The notes under the pieces were generated by a model. The model was not told where the DNA came from. It saw only the letters and a list, made by a program, of their open reading frames with translations, and did not search any database. The position numbers and the translations under genes were made by a program. Shown one piece after another: positions 1 to 6,604 of a stretch of 10,433 bases of DNA. Origin of the DNA: Dehalococcoidia bacterium (lineage in GTDB: Bacteria; Chloroflexota; Dehalococcoidia; Dehalococcoidales; DAOWJC01). Position 1 is the first letter of the stretch. Each line of letters begins with the position of its first letter. The stretch covers positions 1-10,433 of the forward strand of contig DAOWJC010000055.1 in NCBI GenBank assembly GCA_030640595.1. Reading direction: 5' to 3'.

Positions 1-810
1 CCTACTTCGGTCATAATGGCTGACCTGACAGTCATCCAGGTTAAGGGTAACTGGTGCCTGGATAACAATAGTAGCCAACTCCTTGCTCTGGCGGGCAATG
101 GCTTCATTTTGACGCAATAGAGCCTGGAGCTTGGGCGGCGTCACCTCGTCTATATGGGCATAGATTTGCTCTATGGTGCCAAATTGCTGGAGGAGCTTGG
201 CGGCTGTCTTTTCACCAACGCTAGGAACACCGGGGATATTATCCGATACGTCACCTACCAGCCCTTTAAAGTCGGCAATCTGCCCAGGCTCAACGCCATA
301 TTTCTGGCTTACGGCGGCTTCATCATAGAGCATAGTATCGCCAAAGGGTCGTCTTGGGGTAAGCACCTTTACTGTGGGTGATACCAGTTGCATAGTGTCA
401 GCATCGCCGGTAACGATAATGGTATCAATATCATGGTGGCTGGCCTGGTGGCTGAGGGTACCCAAAACGTCGTCTGCCTCGTAGTCATCAAGCTCAAAGA
501 TGGGGATGTGGAAGGCTTCAACCAGCTGCCTTACCCGCCCCAATTGGTTGACCAGTTCATCAGGGGTGGGGGGACGCTGTGCTTTATACTGTTCAAACAT
601 CTTGTGTCTGAAGGTAGGTGCTTTCTTGTCAAAGGCGATGGCGTAGTGAGTAGGTTTTAGCTCATTTATTGTCTTCAGTAATATGAGGGCAAAGCCGTAA
701 ACGGCGCTTACTATCTCACCGGTTTTACTCACTGTGAGTGGTGGCAGGGCGTGGAAGGCACGATGCACCAGGGCATTGCCATCAAACAGCACCAAACATG
801 GCTTTTTCAT
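1..810 (-). CDS. polA: DNA polymerase I, N-terminal 5'-3' exonuclease domain (3' part of gene outside window)
   Basis: The 270 visible residues are the 5' nuclease (flap endonuclease) domain of DNA polymerase I, which removes RNA primers and flaps in replication and repair in the cytoplasm. The reading frame stays open to the left edge, so the polymerase part lies outside the window. Seen: an N-terminal LVLFDGNALVHRAF block with the first metal-binding Asp (D10), AFDKKAPTFRH (59-69), the acidic cluster YEADD (110-114), VTGDADTMQLV (133-143), and the helix-3-turn-helix segment GDVSDNIPGVPSVGEKTAAK (186-205). These are the conserved metal and DNA-binding elements and all acidic ligands appear intact. 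The ATG at 810 is the natural start because it directly begins the family N-terminus. It has no Shine-Dalgarno sequence, and a promoter lies only 6 bp upstream, which suggests a leaderless mRNA. A small separate exonuclease lacking the polymerase is a less likely alternative. Confidence 0.95.
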   Translation of the reverse strand, partial: MKKPCLVLFDGNALVHRAFHALPPLTVSKTGEIVSAVYGFALILLKTINELKPTHYAIAFDKKAPTFRHKMFEQYKAQRPPTPDELVNQLGRVRQLVEAFHIPIFELDDYEADDVLGTLSHQASHHDIDTIIVTGDADTMQLVSPTVKVLTPRRPFGDTMLYDEAAVSQKYGVEPGQIADFKGLVGDVSDNIPGVPSVGEKTAAKLLQQFGTIEQIYAHIDEVTPPKLQALLRQNEAIARQSKELATIVIQAPVTLNLDDCQVSHYDRSR

Positions 811-816
811 AGGCTT

Positions 817-825
817 ATTATAGCA
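817..825 (-). promoter_or_regulatory. Extended -10 promoter of polA, likely leaderless
   Basis: On the minus strand this reads TGCTATAAT, a perfect extended -10 element (TGn plus TATAAT). No good -35 lies 16-18 bp upstream, which fits an extended -10 promoter. The hexamer ends 6 nt before the polA ATG, so the expected transcription start falls at or next to the A of the start codon. There is no purine-rich ribosome-binding site in the 6 nt between them. Confidence 0.65.
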
Positions 826-905
826 GAGTGAGGGGATTTAAGTTAGCCGAAACAGGGCGTTTAGTGAAGTTGCAAACCTACTGAAGTCTTCCCAAAGATT
901 CATGT

Positions 906-1331
906 CTATTTTGTGGTTGGCAGTCCCTCTGATTTCCAGACATTAATCCCACCCAACATATTGTAGGCTTCTCTGAAATTGAGCTCCTTCATGATCTCTA
1001 AAGCACTTCCGCTCCGACCTCCAATTCGGCAATAAACAAGATAAGTTTTGTTCCTATCCAACTTATTGAGTTCGTCCCTAAAGGTTTCGGAACGGAAATC
1101 TACGTTGATAGCATTTTCTATATGTCCTTCAGCAAATTCGTTTGGGGTTCGCACATCAATAATGACAAAATCTGGGTTATTCTGGTTGTTCTGTATTAAG
1201 GTAAACGCTTCTTGTGTGGTAATATCTTCAATTATCTGTACTTGAACGCAACCACCTGTTAAGGCAACTGCAATAACCAGTGATACCGTGAGCACCAATA
1301 TCGTTAGATTTTTGAGACTCATTTTTGCCAT
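906..1331 (-). CDS. Rhodanese-like domain lipoprotein
   Basis: A single rhodanese domain of 141 residues behind a secretion signal. Residues 1-27 hold a charged N-terminus (K3, K7), a hydrophobic core and LTGG before Cys28, a lipobox-like site, so the protein is probably a lipoprotein on the outer face of the membrane. Residues 36-140 carry the family blocks: VIIDVRTPNEFAEGHI (56-71), catalytic Cys101 in the loop CRIGGRS (101-107), and MLGGINVWKSEGLP (125-138). The intact active-site Cys and six-residue loop suggest sulfurtransferase or persulfide-carrier activity; the substrate is unknown. The ATG at 1331 was chosen because an AAAGGAGGG ribosome-binding site lies about 9 nt upstream; the next ATG (1322) is too far away. 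It follows the DUF72 gene by 35 bp in the same direction, so the two are probably co-transcribed. Confidence 0.88.
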   Translation of the reverse strand: MAKMSLKNLTILVLTVSLVIAVALTGGCVQVQIIEDITTQEAFTLIQNNQNNPDFVIIDVRTPNEFAEGHIENAINVDFRSETFRDELNKLDRNKTYLVYCRIGGRSGSALEIMKELNFREAYNMLGGINVWKSEGLPTTK

Positions 1332-1366
1332 TAGTTGTTACCCTCCTTTAGCAATGCTGATAACTA

Positions 1367-2260
1367 CTAATCTAGCATAAGGCCAATCTGCCGAGCGTTG
1401 ACCACTGCTTTATCGTCACGGCAATTATTGAACAATATGTGCAACTGCTGTGTCTCACTAGCCAGTCTCCTGATGCGAGGCACCCACTCCTGCAATTCCT
1501 CCTTAGTGTAAAGGTAATCAAAGCGCTCTGCCGGTGTGATTCCCCTCTTCTCCCACGTTTCCTGATTCCTGCCGTGAAACCTCACCAAGCTTATGTCTGA
1601 GGTGACCTCAGCAATGGGAGGCACACTTGACGTGAAACCCTGTGGCTCATCGACGCACACGAATGGCAGGTCATTTTCCCTGAGGAAATCAAGGCTTTGT
1701 TTCCGGTTCCTTTCATTAAGCCAAACATTGTTTCTGAACTCTATCGCCAAGCGGTATTGTGTCAGCGTTTCCTTGCACTTCAGGATGTATTCGCACTGCG
1801 CAGAGCCAGGGAAAAACCAGGGTGGGAACTGGAAAAGCACAACACCGAGTTTGCCCATGCTGTCCAGTGGCAGAAGAGCTTGCTCAAACCTTCGCCAGAG
1901 TTCCCCGACCAGTTCATCAGGTATCTCCCTGTGGTAGACAGTGGTTTTCCCTTTCAGTTCAGCAGGCAGGGCGTTTCTAAGGTCGGTTGGCAATGTGGCT
2001 AGTGGTGTCGGGTGTTGGGTGAAGAGCCTGAAAGCTTTGACATCGAAGGTGAAGTTGTCGGGCGTGCGCTCTGCCCACAGCCGACTTATCATTTCATTAG
2101 GTATAGAGTAATAGCTGCTGTCTACTTCCACAAGTCTGAATTGACTTGAATAATATTCCAGTCTCGCCTTGGCTGACTTGGCCCAACTTGGATAAAAGCG
2201 GTCGCAGCCTATAAGCGTTGGGTCAGTCCAGGAACAAGTGCCGATAAGTATCTTGCCCAT
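1367..2260 (-). CDS. DUF72 (YecE-like) family protein
   Basis: A complete 297-residue member of the DUF72 family, a TIM-barrel-like fold of unsettled biochemical role. Family blocks in order: IGTCSWTD (6-13), RFYPSW (21-26), the acidic strand VEVDSSYYSIP (44-54), FTFDVKAF (70-77), VVLFQFPPWF (140-149), LAIEFRN (171-177), VCVDEPQG (201-208), VRFHGRN (226-232) and ILFNNCRDDKAVVNA (275-289). Length and motif order are normal for the family, with no truncation. The ATG at 2260 begins directly before the family's first strand. Its ribosome-binding site is weak (GAAAAGAAAAAG). It is the first gene of a probable two-gene unit with the rhodanese lipoprotein. DUF72 proteins have been linked by context to DNA repair or metal clusters in some genomes, but nothing here decides that. 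Confidence 0.92.
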   Translation of the reverse strand: MGKILIGTCSWTDPTLIGCDRFYPSWAKSAKARLEYYSSQFRLVEVDSSYYSIPNEMISRLWAERTPDNFTFDVKAFRLFTQHPTPLATLPTDLRNALPAELKGKTTVYHREIPDELVGELWRRFEQALLPLDSMGKLGVVLFQFPPWFFPGSAQCEYILKCKETLTQYRLAIEFRNNVWLNERNRKQSLDFLRENDLPFVCVDEPQGFTSSVPPIAEVTSDISLVRFHGRNQETWEKRGITPAERFDYLYTKEELQEWVPRIRRLASETQQLHILFNNCRDDKAVVNARQIGLMLD

Positions 2261-2300
2261 CTTTTTCTTTTCTCACTTCGTCGGCGTCAAGGCTGCTTCA

Positions 2301-2330
2301 ATTTTAGCATGGAATTCAGTGTTAAGCCAA
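2301..2330 (-). promoter_or_regulatory. Probable promoter of the DUF72-rhodanese unit
   Basis: Minus-strand reading: a -35-like TTGGCT (2330-2325), an 18-bp spacer ending in TGC, then TAAAAT (2306-2301), an extended -10. The predicted start near 2294 would leave a leader of about 34 nt before the DUF72 ATG. Four of six bases match the -35 consensus and five of six match the -10. Confidence 0.45.
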
Positions 2331-2687
2331 CGAGGGCTAAAGCATTCAGTCGAGCAATTTGAGCTACCCTGAGGGGGCTAATTCAATCAAATTGACTCTG
2401 GGCTCAACTATTGGGACGAGCCTAGTTAGTAGAGCAAGTTGATGGCTTGGAGTTCTTAATGGTTAGAGTCTAGGCGGCAGCCACTGACTAGACGATTTGA
2501 TGAATCGTGTCCTAGGCTGTAAGCTATTCGACTCAGAGCAAGCAACTCTTTTGAGGGGGAAGTATGATTTTGTTGAGGTGATGGTGCGGGGGGCTGTAAC
2601 TGGTCATGCTGAGCGTGTTAAATGGAATATGTTAAGGCTCTTATCAATCGCCTGTTTCTTATCCCTTTGCTTAGCCTGTCCTCCGGT
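2331..2687. other. Gene-free stretch with nested dyad symmetries
   Basis: I see no convincing gene in these 357 nt. A 64-codon open frame on the plus strand (2497-2691) lacks a ribosome-binding site and a recognisable product. The stretch does hold dyads. ACGATT (2492-2497) pairs with AATCGT (2503-2508), CAGCC (2478-2482) with GGCTG (2515-2519), and GAGTC (2466-2470) with GACTC (2530-2534), all nested. CAATTTGA (2355-2362) is mirrored by TCAAATTG (2387-2394). This could be a small structured RNA or the spacer after the response-regulator gene. No T-run marks a clear terminator. Chance pairing remains possible. Confidence 0.3.
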
Positions 2688-3476
2688 CTAGTTTTTTTCA
2701 AGGGTTACAAAGATAGTCTTCCTGGGCCTATTTTTTAGCCTTGGTATAGCTTCGGCTTGCTTAAAAAGTTTTGGACTGATCTCCCCGGTCAGTGGTTTTT
2801 CTCCTGTTGCTTCTACCTCGGGCATATTTCCAAACTTATTCAGGATATCCGCCAGCGATATAGCCTTGTTTAAGACGACGGTCATGACGGTGCCCTCCTG
2901 CCAGGAACCAACCACTTGCAGTACGTGGGACCGAAGCGTTTCCTCCGTTCGACCAGCGAATCTCATCAACTGGTTAGCCTCAACAGGCGGGGGTAGAACC
3001 AGTTGTAGCTCTTCAACCATTGTGCTGGAGCCTTCTTCTGCCTTTTTGCTACGTCTCTCTTCATAGTCAAAATGGGTTTTGGATTTGATACTCTCGCTAA
3101 TCACTACTTCACCATGATGAACCTGCCTAATGGCTTGGGCAAGTTCCTCGCGCTTAATATCCTTGAGGAGGTAACCCTTTGCCCCGGCCTCAATAGCCTG
3201 GGTCAGGTATTCATCATACAGGGTCAGCATAATGACATTGCAGGCGGGCTGTTTCTGCTTTACTCGTCGAGTAAGCTCAATCCCATCCACCCCGGGCATC
3301 TTAATGTCCATAAGGATAATATTCGGGGAAAGCATTTCTAATTGGAATAGGGCTTCTTCACTGTTAGCAGCTTGGCCTACGAACTCCATATCTTCTTCTT
3401 GCCCCAGCAGGTGCCACAGCCCCTCACGCACAACCTGGTGGTCATCGACCACCAGAATCTGGATGTCTTTCTCCAT
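2688..3476 (-). CDS. Response regulator with NarL-type receiver and an unrecognised C-terminal output domain
   Basis: A 262-residue two-component response regulator. Residues 5-122 are a complete receiver: acidic pair D11/D12 in LVVDDHQVVREG, phosphoacceptor D57 in ILMDIKMPG, T85 in IMLTL and K105 in YLLKD. After a charged linker (about 130-152) comes not the expected LuxR HTH but a region I do not recognise (154-226). It contains LPPPVEANQLMRF, VLQVVGSW and ADILNKFGNMPEVE, then a basic tail with RPRKTIFVTLEKN. The same domain is visible in the partial gene at 10039-10433. Predicted strand and helix alternation suggests a small alpha/beta sandwich, which is inference. The receiver is about 76% identical to that of the NarL-type regulator upstream. 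The ATG at 3476 is preferred over a TTG at 3563 because GGGAGGA lies 5 nt before it and the receiver starts there. A paired dyad operator lies about 100 bp upstream. Confidence 0.88.
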   Translation of the reverse strand: MEKDIQILVVDDHQVVREGLWHLLGQEEDMEFVGQAANSEEALFQLEMLSPNIILMDIKMPGVDGIELTRRVKQKQPACNVIMLTLYDEYLTQAIEAGAKGYLLKDIKREELAQAIRQVHHGEVVISESIKSKTHFDYEERRSKKAEEGSSTMVEELQLVLPPPVEANQLMRFAGRTEETLRSHVLQVVGSWQEGTVMTVVLNKAISLADILNKFGNMPEVEATGEKPLTGEISPKLFKQAEAIPRLKNRPRKTIFVTLEKN

Positions 3477-3480
3477 CTCA

Positions 3481-3487
3481 TCCTCCC
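3481..3487 (-). promoter_or_regulatory. Ribosome-binding site deciding the start of the atypical response regulator
   Basis: The minus strand reads GGGAGGA, 4 to 5 nt before the ATG at 3476. This supports that ATG rather than the in-frame TTG 87 nt further upstream, which would add 29 residues unlike any receiver domain and would overlap the probable promoter. Confidence 0.7.
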
Positions 3488-3517
3488 TTCCCTGTAATCT
3501 TGTAGTTGAGAAAGTCC

Positions 3518-3523
3518 AATATA
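3518..3523 (-). promoter_or_regulatory. Possible -10 element of the atypical response regulator gene
   Basis: TATATT on the minus strand, about 42 nt before the ATG. At a 17-bp spacing the -35 position reads GGTATT, a poor match. That would suit a promoter needing an activator bound at the upstream dyads, which would sit near -66 to -103. Tentative. Confidence 0.3.
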
Positions 3524-3576
3524 AGTGATGGTACCCGTTTAATACCAGCTTTGGAAGCCCCAAAGGGATAACTCTA

Positions 3577-3614
3577 TGAGCCTAAAGGGTCAATTTAATG
3601 AGCCTAAAGGTTCA
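3577..3614. promoter_or_regulatory. Tandem palindromic operator, copy A
   Basis: Two 16-bp dyads in direct repeat: TGAGCCTAAAGGGTCA (3577-3592) and TGAGCCTAAAGGTTCA (3599-3614), differing at one base. Each is an imperfect palindrome with 6-bp arms (TGAGCC and GGKTCA) around TAAA or a similar core. Their starts are exactly 22 bp apart, about two helical turns, so two dimers would bind the same DNA face. A decayed third copy (AAGCCCCAAAGGGATA, 3555-3570, 9 of 16 matches) keeps the 22-bp phase. The element lies 100 bp upstream of the response-regulator ATG and recurs at 9751-9788 with about 32 of 38 identical bases. Confidence 0.7.
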
Positions 3615-3681
3615 TACAGGCGGAGAGTTATTTGTTGGATTGGTGCGATGGATGCAGGTAAAAGAAAGGGGTGCTGAGGTG

Positions 3682-4311
3682 TTAAATCAGCCTTCTTTTG
3701 TAGGCTTCTGATACCGCCTCGGAGCGGTTGCGGACACCCAATTTTTCAAAGACGAGGCCTATGCTTCTTTTAACTGAGGCCTGGCTCAAGAAAAGCTGGT
3801 CAGCAATCTCTTTGGTGGTTGCCCCATCAGCAATCAGGTGGAGGATGGCCAATTCGCGCTCTGACAGGTAAAGCCGCTGTTTGCTCTCAGGCGGGGCGGC
3901 AAGCTCGGCTAAACGGTCTGGACTGAGGGATAGGTCAAGTGGCGAGAGGCCTTGGTGAACTGCTCGGATAGCCCTTATCAGTTCCTCACGCTTAATATAC
4001 TTAAGGAGGTAACCCACTGCCCCGGCCTCGATAGCCTGAGTTAGGTATTCATCATATAGTGTTAACATAATGACATTACAGGCGGGGTGTTTTTCCTTTA
4101 GCTGTCGAGTAAGCTCAATCCCATCCATCCCGGGCATCTTAATGTCCATCAGGATGATCTCCGGAGAGAGCAACTCCACCTGGGCGAACACCTCCTTAGC
4201 CTCGGCAGCTTCACCCACCACCTCCATATCTTCTTCAAGCTCCAGCATGCGCCGCAGTCCCTCACGCACAACCTGGTGGTCATCAACCACAAGTATTCGG
4301 ATGGTGTCCAT
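3682..4311 (-). CDS. NarL/FixJ-family response regulator (receiver plus LuxR-type HTH)
   Basis: A 209-residue transcriptional response regulator, presumably the partner of the kinase directly upstream. The receiver (5-121) has D10/D11, phosphoacceptor D56 in LMDIKMPG, T84 and K104. A linker rich in Leu, Ser and Pro (122-146) leads to the GerE/LuxR HTH at 149-200: LSERELAILHLIADGATTKEIADQL, then a recognition helix in FLSQASVKRSIGLVFEKLGV. This is a DNA-binding domain of normal length. The start ATG follows the kinase TAA with no gap (GGGTAAATG), so the two are likely translationally coupled. LuxR-type dimers usually bind dyad sites, which makes this protein a candidate binder of the paired palindromes at 3577-3614 and 9751-9788; that link is inference. 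Confidence 0.95.
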   Translation of the reverse strand: MDTIRILVVDDHQVVREGLRRMLELEEDMEVVGEAAEAKEVFAQVELLSPEIILMDIKMPGMDGIELTRQLKEKHPACNVIMLTLYDEYLTQAIEAGAVGYLLKYIKREELIRAIRAVHQGLSPLDLSLSPDRLAELAAPPESKQRLYLSERELAILHLIADGATTKEIADQLFLSQASVKRSIGLVFEKLGVRNRSEAVSEAYKRRLI

Positions 4312-6390
4312 TTACCCTTCCTCCGTTTGGGCCTGAATGGGAAGACTCAAGATTATAGTAGTTCCGCTCCCTTTGCCCGTCTTTATCCTGATACCCCCTC
4401 CCAGTGTTTCCGCCCTCTGTTTCATGCCCAGCAAGCCTATATGTCCCACAGATATGGCGCCATCCAGCGTTTGAGAGAGGTCAAAACCTGTGCCATTATC
4501 ACGAACCTCGACCGAGAGTTTATCTGCCAGGAACTGTAAGCGGAGATTTACTTTGGTGGCATTAGCATGTTTTCGGACATTAGCAAGGGCTTCCTGGACT
4601 ACGCGGTAAACAGCAATCTCCATGCTTGACGGGAGTCGGACCGGCGTGCCCGCTTCACGAAATTGGCAATTCAGGCCATCGGTCTTCAAATCTTCAAGGC
4701 TCTGCCGCAGGGCATGGCTAAGCCCTAGTTCATCCAGAGCCGGTGGGCGGAGGCCAATCACTACCCGGCGTAGCTCCTTCAGACTTTTGTCGATGGTGCT
4801 TTCCATCGCCGCCAGTTCACCTCGAACTTCAGCGCTATTATCTCCCGAGAGAAGTTCATTACAGGTCTGAGTCCGATATGAGGCAGCAACTAGCCATTGG
4901 GCAACACTGTCATGGAGGTCGATGGAAATTCTCTTTCGCTCCTCCTCCTGAGTCTGGACTGCCTGCGTCAGGAGCTGCTCCACTTGACGCTGTTGCTTTT
5001 TGAGGCTATCAAGCATCCTGGCATTTTCTACAGCTACCGCTACTTCATTAGCCATGGTCATGAGTAGGTCTACTTCCTCATCAGAGTATGGAGACCCCGA
5101 TTGCTTTTTACCCATAGCCAGGATGCCGATTAGGTTGCCCTTGCTCCTTATGGGACAAAGTAGCTCCACTCCCGTAGCCTCAAGAGCAACCCTCTCTGCT
5201 TCCCACAGCCCCTTAAATTGTGGGATAGTATCTACGAGCTCTCGTTTGACAGCCTTGCCTTCAGTGGCCAGCCAGGTCACAACCGGGTTGTCACTGGTGA
5301 GCCTCAGCTTAATGGATGGCTCTTCTTTTGTAGCTTGCTGGGCAAACTGGGTGTTGAAATCACCGCTCTCAGGCTTAGGGAATAGCAGAGCCGCCTGTTT
5401 GACATGCATGGCTTTTACTACCGGGTCTAGTATGCTTTGTGCCAATTCGCCCAGGTCAAGAACATTGCTTACCTTATCAGAGAAGCTGAGCAGCATCTGA
5501 CGGTAGTCATAGGTTTCACGAAAGAAGATTCGGTCTATCCATTTCTGGATGAAGTTTCTTACGGGGTTGAATAGCACGGCGACCAAAAGGGCGAATCCGG
5601 CGGCGAGTGCCAAGCTGGTATAGCCTAACCAGCCATGAAAGAACATTTGCAGGATAAAGAGCAGCAGCAGGTATAGAGCAGTCAGGAAAATAGTCAGGCT
5701 GGAATAAGCTAATCCCTTCCGCATGACGAGTCTGATATCAAGAAGTTGGTACTTCAGGATGACATAACTGATGATAAGGGCATTGATAAGACTGCCGATA
5801 TGGTCCAGGGGGAGTCCGGCTACAGTGGGTACCATGATAAGGTTGGTGGCACTAAGAAGCATTAATATGCTCCAGCCTGCTATTAGGTACATTGTTCTAT
5901 TGCGCTCTATCGGGTCAATGGAGTTGCGGTATTGCTTTATTAGCAGATATAGTCCGGCACCAACAAAAATGAGGCTAATGCCGCCGATAAAGTAGATTGA
6001 AATTCCAAGGCTGTGATATAGAACTCCGTCAATAACATGGGCATATTGGACTATGTAGCCGCTGAGGCAAAGCACTGCCAGAACCAATACCAGGGCGTAA
6101 CCAAGATATACCCCCATCCCAGCAGGTTTGTTTGTGTAGGTTCGGATAAAGTGGTAGTAGGTAATCAGGGTCCACACTAAGGCGGCTACTAGGAGCTCAT
6201 TCCAAAGTAGCGCCTGTTGTGGGAAGGCATTGAGATGGAGCATGAAGGAGGTGAAGCTCCAGACTGCAGCAACACCAAGGTAAAAGGCGAATAGCCTATT
6301 GATTCGTCTTTTTATGGACGGCAGTGTCAGTATGAGCAGGACAATATAAGTTAGACAGGTGATAAGTGGGATTAGAGCCCATATAGTCAC
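4312..6390 (-). CDS. Membrane sensor histidine kinase (multi-TM N-terminus, GAF, HisKA_3, HATPase_c)
   Basis: A complete 692-residue sensor kinase of the NarX/DegS-like class. Residues 1-215 contain about seven hydrophobic helices, resembling the 7TM histidine-kinase N-terminal region. Two further membrane segments lie near 228-250 and 257-276. Residues about 300-458 form a GAF-like sensor domain ending LLCPIRSKGNLIGILAMGKK and YSDEEVDLLMTMANEVAVAVENARM. A coiled stretch (460-485) leads to the HisKA_3 H-box ERKRISIDLHDSVAQ with phosphoacceptor H493. The ATPase has the N-box VQEALANVRKHANA (598-611), G1 box DNGTGFD (631-637) and G2 box GHIGLLGMKQRAETLGG (649-665). All catalytic motifs are intact. 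The start is GTG at 6390, with GAGGG 7 nt upstream. It forms an operon with the NarL-type regulator. The signal sensed by the membrane and GAF parts is unknown. Confidence 0.95.
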   Translation of the reverse strand: MTIWALIPLITCLTYIVLLILTLPSIKRRINRLFAFYLGVAAVWSFTSFMLHLNAFPQQALLWNELLVAALVWTLITYYHFIRTYTNKPAGMGVYLGYALVLVLAVLCLSGYIVQYAHVIDGVLYHSLGISIYFIGGISLIFVGAGLYLLIKQYRNSIDPIERNRTMYLIAGWSILMLLSATNLIMVPTVAGLPLDHIGSLINALIISYVILKYQLLDIRLVMRKGLAYSSLTIFLTALYLLLLFILQMFFHGWLGYTSLALAAGFALLVAVLFNPVRNFIQKWIDRIFFRETYDYRQMLLSFSDKVSNVLDLGELAQSILDPVVKAMHVKQAALLFPKPESGDFNTQFAQQATKEEPSIKLRLTSDNPVVTWLATEGKAVKRELVDTIPQFKGLWEAERVALEATGVELLCPIRSKGNLIGILAMGKKQSGSPYSDEEVDLLMTMANEVAVAVENARMLDSLKKQQRQVEQLLTQAVQTQEEERKRISIDLHDSVAQWLVAASYRTQTCNELLSGDNSAEVRGELAAMESTIDKSLKELRRVVIGLRPPALDELGLSHALRQSLEDLKTDGLNCQFREAGTPVRLPSSMEIAVYRVVQEALANVRKHANATKVNLRLQFLADKLSVEVRDNGTGFDLSQTLDGAISVGHIGLLGMKQRAETLGGGIRIKTGKGSGTTIILSLPIQAQTEEG

Positions 6391-6432
6391 TATAATTCCC
6401 TCGGATAAATGATATTATGTATTATTACGTCA

Positions 6433-6461
6433 ATTATGGCTTATGGCTTCAGCCTTGTCAA
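6433..6461 (-). promoter_or_regulatory. Sigma-70-type promoter of the kinase-regulator operon
   Basis: The minus strand reads TTGACA (6461-6456), a 17-bp spacer, then CATAAT (6438-6433). That is a perfect -35, ideal spacing and five of six bases at -10. The predicted start near 6426 gives a leader of about 36 nt before the GTG at 6390. No copy of the TGAGCC dyad is visible here, so this operon is probably expressed constitutively or controlled differently. Confidence 0.7.
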
Positions 6462-6500
6462 TGGGGTTGAGCAGGGGACGCTTCGTTTTACATAAAATAA

Positions 6501-6535
6501 AGCAGGTAGCAATTTTTTGACTCTTGCTACCTGCT
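6501..6535 (-). terminator. Rho-independent terminator after the GH3-family gene
   Basis: A perfect 12-bp inverted repeat, AGCAGGTAGCAA (6501-6512) and TTGCTACCTGCT (6524-6535), around an 11-nt loop. On the minus strand the stem is followed by TTATTTTATG, a T-rich tail, about 70 nt downstream of the GH3 stop codon. The plus-strand flank is not T-rich, so it acts leftward. It separates this operon from the kinase promoter. Confidence 0.85.
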
Positions 6536-6604
6536 GCCTATGTTTGGCTAATCTCTATAGTCATGCGATATAGTAGCCAGACTACCTGAGATTGTGAGGC
6601 TTAT

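Noticed and set aside
154..660. Plus-strand open frames opposite polA
   Set aside because: They are antisense to a strongly conserved 5' nuclease reading frame, show no family motifs and have no ribosome-binding sites.
2393..2406. TGACTCTGGGCTCA, a dyad resembling the operator
   Set aside because: The core is 2 bp instead of 4 bp and no second site lies at 22-bp spacing. It is too weak to call a third operator locus.
2497..2691. 64-codon plus-strand frame with a hydrophobic C-terminus
   Set aside because: It starts at TTG/ATG without a Shine-Dalgarno sequence, has no recognisable domain, and its stop overlaps the CTAG that also ends the response-regulator gene. Probably chance.
3477..3563. 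29-residue N-terminal extension of the atypical response regulator from a TTG
   Set aside because: The ATG at 3476 has a proper ribosome-binding site and begins the receiver fold. The extension would run through the probable promoter.
5000..5500. 166-codon plus-strand frame within the kinase region
   Set aside because: It lies opposite the GAF domain of the histidine kinase. Its composition (Ser/Leu/Arg-rich) is typical of an antisense shadow.
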